A stretch of 64,000 nt of DNA from Actinomycetota bacterium. GTDB taxonomy: Bacteria; Actinomycetota; Thermoleophilia; Solirubrobacterales; Solirubrobacteraceae. The stretch is taken from contig VAXW01000006.1 in the NCBI GenBank assembly GCA_005884115.1, positions 1-64,000 on the forward strand. Direction: 5' to 3'. Below the pieces are notes generated by a model. It saw only the letters and a program-made list of their open reading frames with translations. It did no database searches and was not told the DNA's origin. Shown here one piece after another: positions 8,435 to 16,954 of this stretch. The position numbers and the translations under genes are program-made. Numbering within the stretch: position 1 is the first letter of the stretch; each line of letters opens with the position of its first letter.

Positions 8435-9922
8435 ATGAGCACGCGCCTCGTGCAACGGGCAATTGTCGCTGCGCTGGCGATCGCCGCGCTTGGGGCGGCG
8501 ATAGCAGTCCACATCACCTCGACGCAGGGCCTGCACAACCGGCGCGTAGACCGGCTCCAGACGGCTCGCCATCGGGTTGCCGACGCGCTTCAGCGCCGAA
8601 CGTACTTCCTCGAGGACCTCGCTGACATGGTGGGTGTCCACGACGACGCTGCTGCGGCGGAGTTCTCGCGCTATGCCCATGTCCGCGGTCGCGAAGAGCG
8701 CGCCATCGTCTCCGTTCAGTGGGTGCGACGCTCGCCGCGCGGCAGGCTTGTGCCGCCCGCTGCTCCAGACCCGAACCCGGGCCCGACTCCGGTGCTCATT
8801 GCTCCGGCCGTACAAGCGAACAGCGCACTCGCCGATGCGGCTCGCGAGCACGCGGCAGCGCGCGCGATTCGCCTCGCCTCCCTGGACCGGACGGTCAGCG
8901 TGTCCGCCCCCGTCGCACTCAGCAACGGACATCCGGCGTTCTACCTCGCGGTGCCCGTCCAGGCGCGCGCCTACTCCGGCCTACTGTCGAAGGCCGAGTC
9001 GCAGAGTGCCATCGTCGGCCTCGTCGACGCCCAGACGCTGGTCGGGGAGGCGCTGGGCGACGGCTCCCCCGCCTTCCGGCTTCGCGACAGCGTGACGCCG
9101 CTGGCCGCGATCGGCTCCGGCCTACACAACGCCGTGCACGCCGCGCTGTCGGCCGACGGCCGGCGGTGGACGATCGCCGTTGAGGGCGGTTCGCTCACGC
9201 CCATCCAGGTTGCCCTGCCGTGGCTGATCCTCCTCCTCGGGTTCAGCCTGGCGACCGCGGTGGCCGTCGTCCTCCGCAATGCGGCTCGGCGCCGCGACGA
9301 GGCGCTGCGCCTCGCGGATCAGCGGCTGGCTGACCTCACCGTGTCGCTGCAGCGCGTGGAGCTCGTCAACCAGCAGCTCGAGGTCGCCCACGCCGAAGCC
9401 GAGGTGCGCTCTCGCGTCGACGCCCTCACGGAGATCTTCAACCGCCGCCACTTCGGCGAGGTGCTGGGCAAGCTGCTCTCCGACGGGAAAGGGGCGCGTG
9501 CCGCCGTCCTGCTGCTCGACCTCGACCACTTCAAGCAGATCAACGACGAGCACGGTCACCTGGTCGGCGACGTTATCCTGCGCGCGGTCGCCGGGCGGAT
9601 CGGCTCCATCCTGCGCAGCACCGACTGCCTCGCGCGGTGGGGGGGCGAGGAGTTCGCAATCCTCGCCCCGGACATGGACCGCGACACCATGCTCGAGCTG
9701 GCCGAGCGGGCCCGCCGCGCGCTGTCCGACGACCCGATCGTGGTGGACGGCATCCTGTTCCAGCTGCGCGTCTCGATCGGCGCCGTCCTGACCGGTGCTG
9801 GCCTCGACACCCCGGACGCGGCTGTCGACGCGGCCGACCAGGCGCTCTACGACGCCAAGCGCGCCGGCCGCGACTGCGTGCGCGTGTATGTGCCGCCGGC
9901 CAGCGCGGCCGAGCGAGCCTGA
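8435..9922 (+). CDS. Membrane CHASE-domain diguanylate cyclase
   Basis: 495 residues. A first membrane helix (about 8-28) leads to an extracytoplasmic CHASE-type sensor (about 45-245; VSVQWVRR is the usual core), a second helix (about 258-280), a short coiled coil, and a C-terminal GGDEF domain. The active-site loop is GGEEF, preceded at the proper 5-residue distance by the inhibitory RxxD site (RSTD), so product-inhibited synthesis of cyclic di-GMP is expected. DLDHFKQINDEHGH is the conserved Mg/GTP region. The CHASE ligand is unknown. It is followed by a strong terminator hairpin, so it is probably transcribed alone. Confidence 0.93.
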   Translation: MSTRLVQRAIVAALAIAALGAAIAVHITSTQGLHNRRVDRLQTARHRVADALQRRTYFLEDLADMVGVHDDAAAAEFSRYAHVRGREERAIVSVQWVRRSPRGRLVPPAAPDPNPGPTPVLIAPAVQANSALADAAREHAAARAIRLASLDRTVSVSAPVALSNGHPAFYLAVPVQARAYSGLLSKAESQSAIVGLVDAQTLVGEALGDGSPAFRLRDSVTPLAAIGSGLHNAVHAALSADGRRWTIAVEGGSLTPIQVALPWLILLLGFSLATAVAVVLRNAARRRDEALRLADQRLADLTVSLQRVELVNQQLEVAHAEAEVRSRVDALTEIFNRRHFGEVLGKLLSDGKGARAAVLLLDLDHFKQINDEHGHLVGDVILRAVAGRIGSILRSTDCLARWGGEEFAILAPDMDRDTMLELAERARRALSDDPIVVDGILFQLRVSIGAVLTGAGLDTPDAAVDAADQALYDAKRAGRDCVRVYVPPASAAERA

Positions 9923-9938
9923 CCCTCGCTGGCCCGAC

Positions 9939-9975
9939 GTCCTGCGGCGACACGACAAGCGTGTCGCCGCAGGAC
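9939..9975 (+). terminator. Strong terminator hairpin after the diguanylate cyclase
   Basis: GTCCTGCGGCGACACG (9939-9954) and its exact complement (9960-9975) form a perfect 16-bp stem with loop ACAAG, starting 17 nt after the cyclase stop codon. A short pyrimidine-rich run (CCCTTCCCC) follows instead of a T-run. Confidence 0.75.
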
Positions 9976-10073
9976 CCCTTCCCCATGGCAGTCCAATCAA
10001 GGCATACGCCGCCGACATTGACGCGCCCCGCCTCCGGGAGTAGGGTCGGCGACAGCGACCAAAGGAGGGTCAC

Positions 10074-10265
10074 ATGGCTCGCAAATTCGTCGACTGCCGG
10101 GAGTATCCGAGCGAGGTCGGTTGCACGGTGGCGATCTCGGCCGACAGTGAGGACGAGGTACTCGACGCGGCGGTGCAGCACGCCGTGGCAGTTCACAGCC
10201 ACGAGGACACGCCCGAATTCCGCGAACAGCTGCGCGGTCTGATCAAGGAGGGGGCTCCCGCCTGA
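10074..10265 (+). CDS. DUF1059 family small protein
   Basis: 63 residues, ATG preceded by AAAGGAGG at good spacing. The sequence fits DUF1059: a conserved N-terminus (KFVDCREYPSEVGCTVAI) with two Cys, a central acidic stretch, and a helix with HAVAVHSHEDTPEF. The role of the family is not established; the Cys and His residues could bind metal. It lies between a terminator and another hairpin, so it is probably a single-gene unit. Confidence 0.85.
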   Translation: MARKFVDCREYPSEVGCTVAISADSEDEVLDAAVQHAVAVHSHEDTPEFREQLRGLIKEGAPA

Positions 10266-10272
10266 CGCCACT

Positions 10273-10309
10273 GCGGCGCCGGTTGAGCCTCTAGCCTGGC
10301 CGGCGCCGC
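10273..10309 (+). terminator. Hairpin after DUF1059 gene
   Basis: GCGGCGCCGG (10273-10282) pairs perfectly with CCGGCGCCGC (10300-10309) across a 17-nt loop, starting 8 nt past the DUF1059 stop. Confidence 0.45.
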
Positions 10310-10450
10310 TGCGACGCGCTCGCACACAGCGCAGCGGCGCGCCGACGACGTTTCACTACCGCGGCCGCATCGTCCACTACTTCGACCGCGAGCGAGCGCT
10401 CGCCGACGGTTCTCTCGGCGAATAGCCGAAGGCGCCCGCCGCGCGGCCAG

Positions 10451-10456
10451 TAGGGT
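10451..10456 (+). promoter_or_regulatory. -10 box (TAGGGT), leaderless start of GCS2-family gene
   Basis: TAGGGT lies 6 nt before the ATG at 10463 and no Shine-Dalgarno is present, placing the transcript start at or next to the ATG. Confidence 0.5.
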
Positions 10457-10462
10457 GCCGAC

Positions 10463-11566
10463 ATGGAGCACCGCTTCACGGGTCCGCGCTACACGCTGGG
10501 CATCGAGGAGGAGCTGATGATCGTCGACTCCGCCTCATTCGGCCTGGTGAGCGGGATCAACTCGATCCTGGGCGAGGATCCCCCTTCGGGGGAGATCAAG
10601 CCAGAGTTCCTGGAGTCGGTGCTCGAGATCGCGACCGCGCCCTGTCCGGACGTCGCCACGGCGGCTTCAGAGCTGGCGGCCCTGCGTGCGATCACGCGGA
10701 ACCGGGCACGCCGGGAGAAGCTCGAGATCGGCGCCGCGGGCACCCATCCCTTCGCCCGTTGGGAGGAGCAGCGCGTCGTCAGCGACGATCGCTACCGGGG
10801 CCTCGTGCACTCGCTCGGTTTCGTCGCGCGACAGGAGCTGGTGTTCGGGATGCACGTACACGTCGGAATGGCAGATCCCGAGGAGGCCGTTCATGTCGCA
10901 AATGAACTGCGCGGCTACGTCCCGCTGCTGATCGCGCTCGCCGCGAACTCGCCGTTCTGGCGAGGCGAGCCGACGGGCCTGATGTCGAGTCGCGTGCCCA
11001 TCTTCCGAGCGTTTCCGCGCGTGGGACTTCCGCCGCACTATGCCGGCTGGGAGGACTACCAGCGGCGCGTGGCGCTGCTGAGCGACAGCGGCATCATCGA
11101 GGACTACACATACCTGTGGTACGACGTCCGCCCTCATCCGCGCCTCGGGACCGTCGAGATCCGCGCGATGGACTCGCAGACGCGCGTCGAGCACACGATC
11201 GCGCTGGCAGCGCTCGTGCTCTCGCTCGTCAAGCTGCTGGTCGAGGACTCGCCCGTCGGCGGTGCGGCCCTAGACCCGCCGTGGGAGGCGCTCGACGAGA
11301 ACCGCTGGCTCGCGGCGCGACACGGGCTGGATGCCGAGCTCCTCGATCCACAGACGGCCCGGCGCTCAGGGGTCAGGGAGCTGGTCTCCTCGCTACACGA
11401 GCGCCTCGTTCCGCACGCTGAGGAGCTCGGCTGCGCGCGGGAGCTCGAAGGCATCGGCGAGATGCTACGCAGCGGCAATGGCGCGCTGCAGCAGAAAATG
11501 GTCTACGACGCAAACCGCGACCTGCGCGAGCTGATGGCCGAGATCGTCGCGGCCAGTGGAGCATGA
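10463..11566 (+). CDS. Carboxylate-amine ligase, glutamate-cysteine ligase family 2 (YbdK-like)
   Basis: 367 residues, normal for the GCS2/YbdK family. Diagnostic motifs: YTLGIEEELMIVD (residues 10-22, Mg/ATP-binding Glu cluster), FGMHVHVGM (about 127-135), and TVEIRAMDSQT (about 230-240). These enzymes join a carboxylate to an amine using ATP; E. coli YbdK has weak gamma-glutamylcysteine synthetase activity and related EgtA acts in ergothioneine synthesis, but the natural substrate here cannot be read from sequence. Neighbours give no pathway. The TAGGGT box 6 nt upstream suggests leaderless transcription. Confidence 0.9.
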   Translation: MEHRFTGPRYTLGIEEELMIVDSASFGLVSGINSILGEDPPSGEIKPEFLESVLEIATAPCPDVATAASELAALRAITRNRARREKLEIGAAGTHPFARWEEQRVVSDDRYRGLVHSLGFVARQELVFGMHVHVGMADPEEAVHVANELRGYVPLLIALAANSPFWRGEPTGLMSSRVPIFRAFPRVGLPPHYAGWEDYQRRVALLSDSGIIEDYTYLWYDVRPHPRLGTVEIRAMDSQTRVEHTIALAALVLSLVKLLVEDSPVGGAALDPPWEALDENRWLAARHGLDAELLDPQTARRSGVRELVSSLHERLVPHAEELGCARELEGIGEMLRSGNGALQQKMVYDANRDLRELMAEIVAASGA

Positions 11567-11580
11567 CGTGAGGGGTCCCG

Positions 11581-12306
11581 CTACGCGCCGGCTGTCGACG
11601 GGCAGCTTATGACCGCATTCCCGACCGGGCTGAGGCATGAGTCGACGCGCCGTGGCGCCTTGCCGTGACGGATCAAGACGCGCGTGTCCTTACCGATCTG
11701 GCCCGCCTTCGAGACGCGGACCTCCAAGCTCAAGCCCGCAGGCAGAAACCGCTCGAAGCGGCGGAACCTCACCGTGACCGTGGCGAGGCCCGAGGAAGGT
11801 GCGATGCGCGATTGAAGCCTCACCGGACATCCGCGGCCAAGGCATTCCAGCGTAATGAGCACGCCTGGGGGCGCCTCCACCGATAGCACGCGTAGTTTGG
11901 CGCCGGCGCGAACCGCGGTGCCGGCGATTCGCACGATGGGGAAGGGCAGCATTTCGCGGGCAGGCGGGTAGGTCACCGGGATCACCTCCGCGGCGACGTC
12001 CCCGCTGCCGTCCGCGGCGTTGACCAGCAGGCGCACGAGATGCGGCCCCGGGGTGCTGAAGATCGTTTCCACCACCGGTCCGTTCTGGTCGAAGGGGCCG
12101 CTGCCAAGCAGGTCCCACGCCTGTGACGTGATGGGACTGCTGTCGTCGGTCGAGGTCGATGCGAGCGACACCGTTTCACCGACATGGGGAGACGGTGGGA
12201 ACCACAGGAAGGACGCCGCCGGCGCAGCGGCGGCCTCGCCCGCCGGAGCGACGGCGAGCGCCGCCAACGCGAACAGAACGCGGGCTAAGGCCCCCCGCAG
12301 CTGCAT
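11581..12306 (-). CDS. Secreted PKD-like domain protein, paralogue A
   Basis: 241 residues with a signal peptide (about 1-28, cleavage near AAA). Residues about 30-110 resemble a PKD/Ig-like beta-sandwich (FLWFPPSPHVGETVSLASTS, and AWDL in place of the usual W-x-F/L-G-D-G core). The second half is a beta-rich domain with two Cys around residue 155 (LECLGRGC) and a closing CLSPVGNAVISCPS. It is a clear paralogue of the next gene, in the same order and orientation. Predicted location is the cell surface; no enzymatic motif. GATAAT 7 nt before the ATG suggests a leaderless promoter. Confidence 0.75.
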   Translation of the reverse strand: MQLRGALARVLFALAALAVAPAGEAAAAPAASFLWFPPSPHVGETVSLASTSTDDSSPITSQAWDLLGSGPFDQNGPVVETIFSTPGPHLVRLLVNAADGSGDVAAEVIPVTYPPAREMLPFPIVRIAGTAVRAGAKLRVLSVEAPPGVLITLECLGRGCPVRLQSRIAPSSGLATVTVRFRRFERFLPAGLSLEVRVSKAGQIGKDTRVLIRHGKAPRRVDSCLSPVGNAVISCPSTAGA

Positions 12307-12374
12307 GAACCCGATTATCGCGCGCGGCTGAGCACGCGGTGCCGGTCGACGCGGCTGGGCGCGGGGCGTTCGCG

Positions 12375-13139
12375 CTATCCGGATGGGCAGGGGATGGGCT
12401 TGACGCCCGCGGGGTCAAGGCACGAGTCGGCGCGCACAGGCAGCTTGCCACGGCGCACCGCGAAGCGCGTGAACGCGCCGATGGTCCTGTCCTTGGACAC
12501 GCGGACGGTCAGGCTCACGCCGGCTCGCAGGAAACGCTGGAACGCAGGGAACCTCACCGCGCGCGATGCGGCAGTGGCCCGTTGGGCTCTCAGGGGGCAG
12601 CCGCGCCCGCTGCAGTTCACTTTGATTCGCGCCTGAGCAGGCGCCTTCACCTTGAGAATGCTCAGGCGGATCCCGCCCTTGACGAGGTGGCCGACGATGC
12701 GAACCGTCGGGAATGGCTGCAGGACGCCCTGCGGCGGGGTGCTCATGTGAATTGTCGCTGCCGCAATCGACGACTGGTGGTCGGCGGCGGTCACGCGAAG
12801 GCGCACGACATGGTCGGCCGGCGTCGAGAACACGGCGCTCGCCGTGGGTCCCCCCGGCTGGAACGGCCCGAAGGGACCGTTGTCTGCGACGTCCCACGCG
12901 AACCCGACGATCGGGCTGACGAGGTCCGAGGACGTTGACACGAGCGCGAACCTTTCGCCGACCCGTGGCGAGGAGGGAAACCACCGAAAAGACGCCACCG
13001 GCGGAGAGCTCAGCGTGTATGTGGCGGACGCCGCCTCGCGCGCCTGGACGAGGGCCGCTGGCAACAATCCGAGCACCCCAGTGAGGAAGGCGAGGCTGCC
13101 TACTCCGACAGATGCCGTCCTTGACCTTCGCGCTCGCAC
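12375..13139 (-). CDS. Secreted PKD-like domain protein, paralogue B
   Basis: 254 residues, GTG start, signal peptide over about residues 8-38. It has the same architecture as its neighbour: FRWFPSSPRVGERFALVSTS, AWDVADNGPFG, a middle NCSGRGCPL, and a C-terminal CLDPAGVKPIPCPS. The two genes are 68 bp apart and probably arose by tandem duplication. Conserved Cys pairs at the same places suggest disulphides outside the cell. Function unknown; surface adhesion or matrix binding is the usual inference for PKD-type domains. Confidence 0.75.
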   Translation of the reverse strand: MRARRSRTASVGVGSLAFLTGVLGLLPAALVQAREAASATYTLSSPPVASFRWFPSSPRVGERFALVSTSSDLVSPIVGFAWDVADNGPFGPFQPGGPTASAVFSTPADHVVRLRVTAADHQSSIAAATIHMSTPPQGVLQPFPTVRIVGHLVKGGIRLSILKVKAPAQARIKVNCSGRGCPLRAQRATAASRAVRFPAFQRFLRAGVSLTVRVSKDRTIGAFTRFAVRRGKLPVRADSCLDPAGVKPIPCPSG

Positions 13140-13448
13140 GGGCTTCGCATCACCTCTACCCCAAGGCTACCGGCAGAAACCGCCTCCGGGCAGCCCTAGC
13201 CGACCCTGGGCCATCGAGGCCCGCCGGCGCGCTGCGCCACGGCCTGCGGGGCAACGATCCGCAGGCCGCAGCAGCAGCTCTAGCTGAGGCTCAGCCGTGC
13301 CCGTTGCACAGCGGGTTCTTGCGAACCCCTGCGCACGGGTTCCTAATCGTCGGCTGTGCCGGCGGTGCGGGCGCGAAGGCCCCGGCGCGTGATCGCTAGC
13401 CGCCGCGGCGCGGCGCATGCGCAAGCGCGGCGCCTCGCCGAAGGCGCC
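13140..13448. other. Divergent intergenic region with a small hairpin
   Basis: Separates the secreted paralogues from the MFS gene. GGGTTC-TTGC-GAACCC (13313-13328) is a perfect 6-bp hairpin. It must contain the promoter of paralogue B; no gene is recognisable. Confidence 0.4.
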
Positions 13449-13454
13449 TATGGT
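13449..13454 (+). promoter_or_regulatory. -10 box (TATGGT) of the MFS gene
   Basis: TATGGT ends 8 nt before the GTG at 13463, favouring that codon over the in-frame TTG at 13454, which overlaps the box itself. Confidence 0.5.
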
Positions 13455-13462
13455 TGTCGGCC

Positions 13463-14881
13463 GTGGAGGCGGTCGGCGATCAGCGCACGAGCGGGGTGGG
13501 TCGGGGCCTGTGGGCGCTCGAGCGCCGTGCCCTGACAGCCGGGCTCGTGCTCACGACCACGTTCATCGCAACGGAGGCCCTGGTCGTGATCACGATCATG
13601 CCGCAGGTCGCGCGCGAGCTCGGCGGCTTGACGCTGTACGGCTGGGTGTTCAGCGCCTTCATGCTCGGAAGCCTCGTCGGGACGGTGGCAGCCGGGCGCG
13701 AGGCCGATCGCACCGGTCCCGCGCGCCCCTACCTGGCGGGCGTGCTGGCGTTCGGCGCAGGGCTCGCCGTCGCCGGCGTTGCGCCCTCGATGGGCGTGCT
13801 CGTGGTCGGGCGCTTCATGCAGGGTCTCGGCGCCGGCGCAGTGCCCGCGACCGCGTACGTCGCGATCGTGCGGGGACTGCCCGAGGGGCTGCGCGCCAGG
13901 ATGATGGCCGTCCTCTCCACCGCGTGGGTCGTGCCGGGGGTGCTCGGGCCGGTGCTCAGCGCGCAGATAGCCCGCTCGCTCGGCTGGCGCGTGGTCTTTC
14001 TGGGCCTGATCCCGCTCGTCGGCGTGGCCGCCGGCCTGGCGATGCCCGCGCTTGCCCGGCTCGGTCCGCCCGCGGCGCAGCCGGCGGGCGAGCACCGGCT
14101 GTCCGACGCCGCGCTCACTGCGATCGGAGCCGGCCTGCTGATCGAGGCGCCCGCAGCCCGCACACCGCTTCTAGCTGCCGCTCTAGCGCTCGCCGGCCTC
14201 GCAGTCGGGCTGCCCGCGCTGCGGCGGCTGCTGCCCGCCGGGACGCTCAGCGCGCGCCACGGACTGCCCGCGACGATCCTCAGCCGCGGCCTACTGACGT
14301 ATGCCTTCTTTGGCGCCGATGCGTTCATCACGCTCGCGATCACGACCGTGCGACACCACAGCATCACGGTCGCGAGCGTGGTCATCACGGGCTCCACGCT
14401 GACCTGGACAGCGGGCGCCTGGGTGCAGGCGCGGCTGAACAGCTCGCGCGAGGGACGCCTCTTCATCCGCGCCGGCCTCGTGCTGATTCTCGGCGGCATC
14501 GCCGGCATGGTCGTCTTCCTGCAGCCCGGCATCTCGGCGGCGAGCGCACTGCTCGTGTGGAGCGTCGCCGGCTTCGGCATGGGCCTCGCATTCGCGCCGA
14601 CTTCGCTGCTGATGCTGCAGCAGGTCGCGCCCGCGCGAACGGGTCAGGCGTCCGCTTCGCTCAATCTCCTTGACGTGCTAGGCACGGCGCTCGGAACGGG
14701 CCTCGGCGGAGCTGCGATCGCGCTGGCGTCAAACCAGGGCTGGGCGCTGTCGACGGCCGTGAGGATCGCCTTTGCGCTCGCCGGCGCGGCGGCGCTGGCG
14801 GCGCTGTTCGTGACGCGCCGCCTGCCGCTCTCGCTTGCGATATCCCCTGCAGGCCCTGCCGCCGACCGCGTCATCCGCTAG
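13463..14881 (+). CDS. MFS drug-efflux type transporter (DHA family)
   Basis: 472 residues from the GTG at 13463. About 14 hydrophobic segments are visible, the first at residues 22-43. The A-like motif GSLVGTVAAGREADRTGP and the motif GRFMQGLGAGAVPATAY followed by GVLGP match proton-coupled multidrug exporters of the major facilitator superfamily. The substrate is unknown. The stop codon (14879-14881) overlaps TAGGCT, a candidate -10 box for the riboswitch leader downstream. Confidence 0.88.
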   Translation: MEAVGDQRTSGVGRGLWALERRALTAGLVLTTTFIATEALVVITIMPQVARELGGLTLYGWVFSAFMLGSLVGTVAAGREADRTGPARPYLAGVLAFGAGLAVAGVAPSMGVLVVGRFMQGLGAGAVPATAYVAIVRGLPEGLRARMMAVLSTAWVVPGVLGPVLSAQIARSLGWRVVFLGLIPLVGVAAGLAMPALARLGPPAAQPAGEHRLSDAALTAIGAGLLIEAPAARTPLLAAALALAGLAVGLPALRRLLPAGTLSARHGLPATILSRGLLTYAFFGADAFITLAITTVRHHSITVASVVITGSTLTWTAGAWVQARLNSSREGRLFIRAGLVLILGGIAGMVVFLQPGISAASALLVWSVAGFGMGLAFAPTSLLMLQQVAPARTGQASASLNLLDVLGTALGTGLGGAAIALASNQGWALSTAVRIAFALAGAAALAALFVTRRLPLSLAISPAGPAADRVIR

Positions 14882-14884
14882 GCT
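14879..14884 (+). promoter_or_regulatory. -10 box (TAGGCT) for the riboswitch transcript
   Basis: TAGGCT ends 10 nt before the start of the riboswitch core, giving a transcript that contains the whole aptamer. Confidence 0.4.
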
Positions 14885-14894
14885 AGCCCACGCC

Positions 14895-15006
14895 TAATCG
14901 CGGGCGTGGTGTCCGCGAGCGGGGGACCCGAGTTGTTGGGGCGAGTTCCGCGGTAGTCCGCGGGAGGCGCAAGGCGCTAGCCCGTCAGCTAACCCCGCCG
15001 GCCGAC
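14895..15006 (+). ncRNA. Cyclic di-AMP riboswitch (ydaO-yuaA type)
   Basis: The hallmark conserved blocks occur in the right order: GCGGGGGACCCGAG (14919-14932), GGGGCGAG (14938-14945), a perfect CCGCGG-TAGT-CCGCGG hairpin (14948-14963), a GGCGC..GGCGCTAG block, and the signature CCCGTCAGCTAACCCCGC (14981-14998). These match the c-di-AMP sensing ydaO motif, which in actinobacteria commonly precedes cell-wall hydrolase genes and shuts expression off when c-di-AMP is high. It ends just before the ribosome site of the M23-like gene, so translational or transcriptional control of that gene is expected. No separate expression-platform terminator was identified. Confidence 0.82.
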
Positions 15007-15019
15007 GAAAGAGGCAGCT

Positions 15020-15754
15020 GTGCGGCGGGGAAAACTCGCGGTCGCAATCACCGTCATGCTCGTGTGGGTGTTCGCTGCCGTAGGCATGGCTCGCCACGCG
15101 CGCGCCGACCCGAGCGGCGGCACCGCGGCCGGCGTCTCGCCGTCGCCCTCCCCGCCCCCCGCAGGCGGCCGAGCCACTGGCGGCGCAGCCCCCGGAGAAG
15201 CCGGGCAGGCGTACCCAGGCAGCCCTTACCCGTCGGGAGCGTCGGGCTGGGTGTTCCCGCTCTATCCCTTCTCGCACGTCGCGCCTGCCTCGCACTGGTC
15301 GCTCGACCAGGGCGTCGATCTGGGCGGAATTGGCAACCAATGCGGCACTCATCTGGTGGAGCTCGCAGTGGCGAGCGGAACCATCGTCAAAGAGGGCCTC
15401 GGCGGGTTCGGGCGGTGGGCGCCGGTGCTGCGTATCGACAGCGGTCCCGACAGCGGCCGCTACGTCTACTACGGGCACGCGGCGCCCGCGCTGGTGGCGG
15501 TCGGAGCGCACGTGAGCGCCGGGCAGCCGATCGCCTACGTCGGCTGCGGCGCCGTCGGCATCTCCTCGGCTCCGCACCTCGAGATCGGGATGCTCGCGCT
15601 GAACGCCGCCGGCGCCGAAGACATGCCGGCAGTCGGAGAGACAGTGCACGAGACGCTAGACCAGCTGCGCTCGGCCTACGCTGCCGCGAGGGCCGCATAC
15701 CGCGCGCAGAGAGCCGCCGCCGCGCGTGCCAGGAGGCACCTACCCCGCTCCTAG
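15020..15754 (+). CDS. Secreted M23-like (LytM-fold) protein, catalytic residues altered
   Basis: 244 residues, GTG with AAAGAGG upstream. A signal peptide or anchor (about 8-29) is followed by a Pro/Ser-rich linker, an M23-like beta domain (about 76-195) and a C-terminal helix. [20 protein letters not shown] and SAPHLEIGM are the usual lysostaphin-fold landmarks. The zinc site looks incomplete: the HxGxD position reads QGVD (His to Gln97, Asp100 kept) and HLH reads APH (one His kept, His186). It may be an inactive scaffold or activator rather than a peptidase, although this variant appears typical for a Thermoleophilia subfamily. The c-di-AMP riboswitch upstream ties it to cell-wall homeostasis. 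Confidence 0.82.
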   Translation: MRRGKLAVAITVMLVWVFAAVGMARHARADPSGGTAAGVSPSPSPPPAGGRATGGAAPGEAGQAYPGSPYPSGASGWVFPLYPFSHVAPASHWSLDQGVDLGGIGNQCGTHLVELAVASGTIVKEGLGGFGRWAPVLRIDSGPDSGRYVYYGHAAPALVAVGAHVSAGQPIAYVGCGAVGISSAPHLEIGMLALNAAGAEDMPAVGETVHETLDQLRSAYAAARAAYRAQRAAAARARRHLPRS

Positions 15755-15763
15755 TGTCCTGAG

Positions 15764-16954
15764 TCAGGCGCTAGCTCCGCCGGCGTGCGCGCCGGCCGCC
15801 GCCAGGTACAGGAGCGCCTGGGCGCGTGCCACAAGCGCGACGGCCTCGTCGGGCGGGAGCAGCTCCGGATGGTGCAGCGGACGCGGCAGAAAGCCGGGGG
15901 CGCCGTCGAGGCCGACGAAGCCGATCGCGATCGGCGCGAGCTCGCCGAGGAAGGCGAAGTCATCGGAGCCGTAGGAGCGCCACTCGCGCGCTCTGGTCAG
16001 CCCAGCTGCCTGCATCAGCTGGTGCCCGAGCTGCACGATCCGCGGGTCGTTCTCGAGCGGCGGCTCGCCCTCCGTCAGGCGCACCTCGCCCTTGCAGCCG
16101 TGAGCGGCAGCGATCCCCTCGACGACCTCCTGGACCATCGCGCGCAGCGCCAAGCGCTCCTGGGGGCGCTGGGCGCGCAGCGCAGCGCGGGCGCGCGCCT
16201 GCTGCGGGATCACGTTCTCGGCGGCCCCGCCTTCGAGCGTGCCTATGTTCAGCAGGCCCGCATGCAGCGGGTCCAGGCGCCGGGAGACCTGCGCGTGCAG
16301 GGCCACGACGACCTGCGCTATCGCCAGCACCGGGTCTCGGCCCTGGTGCGGGTAGGCGCCGTGCGAGGGCTCTCCCTCGATCGTTATCTCGACGGCGTCG
16401 CTGGCCGCGTTCACCGCGCCGGGGTCGAGCGCCATCGCGCCCCACGGAAGCTCGGGGTGGATGTGCGCAGCGACGCCCGCCGCCAGCGCCTGCGGCTCGA
16501 GCTCGGCTGCGATCTGCGCGGCGCCCGACGGGTAGGCCTCCTCGCTCGGCTGGAAGATCGCCACGAGCGGCGCCGGCAGCTCGTCCGCGAGCCCGTGCGC
16601 GGCGCGCACGAGTGCCACCAGCGCAGCCATGTGCACGTCGTGGCCGCACGCGTGCATGTTCGTGGGCGCGCGAAACGGCGCGTCCGTGCGCTCGCTGATC
16701 GGGAGCCCATCGAGCTCCGCGCGCACCCCCACCGCCTGTCCGTGCGGCGAGCCCACGCGCGCCAGACGGCCCGTTCCCGCGATCACCTCGCAGGCGACGG
16801 GCAGCTCCCGTTCGATCGCCTGCGCCGTCGCCTGCTCGCGGTGCGCCAGCTCGGGGCTCGCGTGCAGCCTGTGGCGCAGCTCGACGGCGGACGGCAGCTC
16901 GCGCTCGATCGCGTCCAGCAGCCGCGCGAGCGGCGCCTCAGTAGACGGCTGCAT
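15764..16954 (-). CDS. M20 family amidohydrolase
   Basis: 396 residues from the ATG at 16954, which overlaps the 3' end of the glutamine-synthetase-like gene by 17 nt. Family signatures: RHRLHASPELAHRE (N-terminal), MHACGHDVHMAAL (metal ligands His/Cys), QPSEEAYPSGA (catalytic Glu pair), and the dimerisation domain EITIEGEPSHGAYPHQGRDP. This is the aminoacylase/N-acyl amino-acid amidohydrolase group of peptidase family M20D, which removes acyl groups from amino acids. Third gene of a translationally coupled operon with a GS-like ligase, so it may cleave or process a gamma-glutamyl or other amide made by its neighbour; that is inference. Confidence 0.92.
   Translation of the reverse strand: MQPSTEAPLARLLDAIERELPSAVELRHRLHASPELAHREQATAQAIERELPVACEVIAGTGRLARVGSPHGQAVGVRAELDGLPISERTDAPFRAPTNMHACGHDVHMAALVALVRAAHGLADELPAPLVAIFQPSEEAYPSGAAQIAAELEPQALAAGVAAHIHPELPWGAMALDPGAVNAASDAVEITIEGEPSHGAYPHQGRDPVLAIAQVVVALHAQVSRRLDPLHAGLLNIGTLEGGAAENVIPQQARARAALRAQRPQERLALRAMVQEVVEGIAAAHGCKGEVRLTEGEPPLENDPRIVQLGHQLMQAAGLTRAREWRSYGSDDFAFLGELAPIAIGFVGLDGAPGFLPRPLHHPELLPPDEAVALVARAQALLYLAAAGAHAGGASA

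Noticed and set aside
13417..14673. Long plus-strand frame of 418 codons over the MFS gene
   Set aside because: Arg/Gly-rich shadow of the MFS reading frame with no family resemblance.
14894..15649. 251-codon minus-strand frame over the riboswitch and M23-like gene
   Set aside because: Antisense shadow; covers a structured RNA and a well-supported gene.
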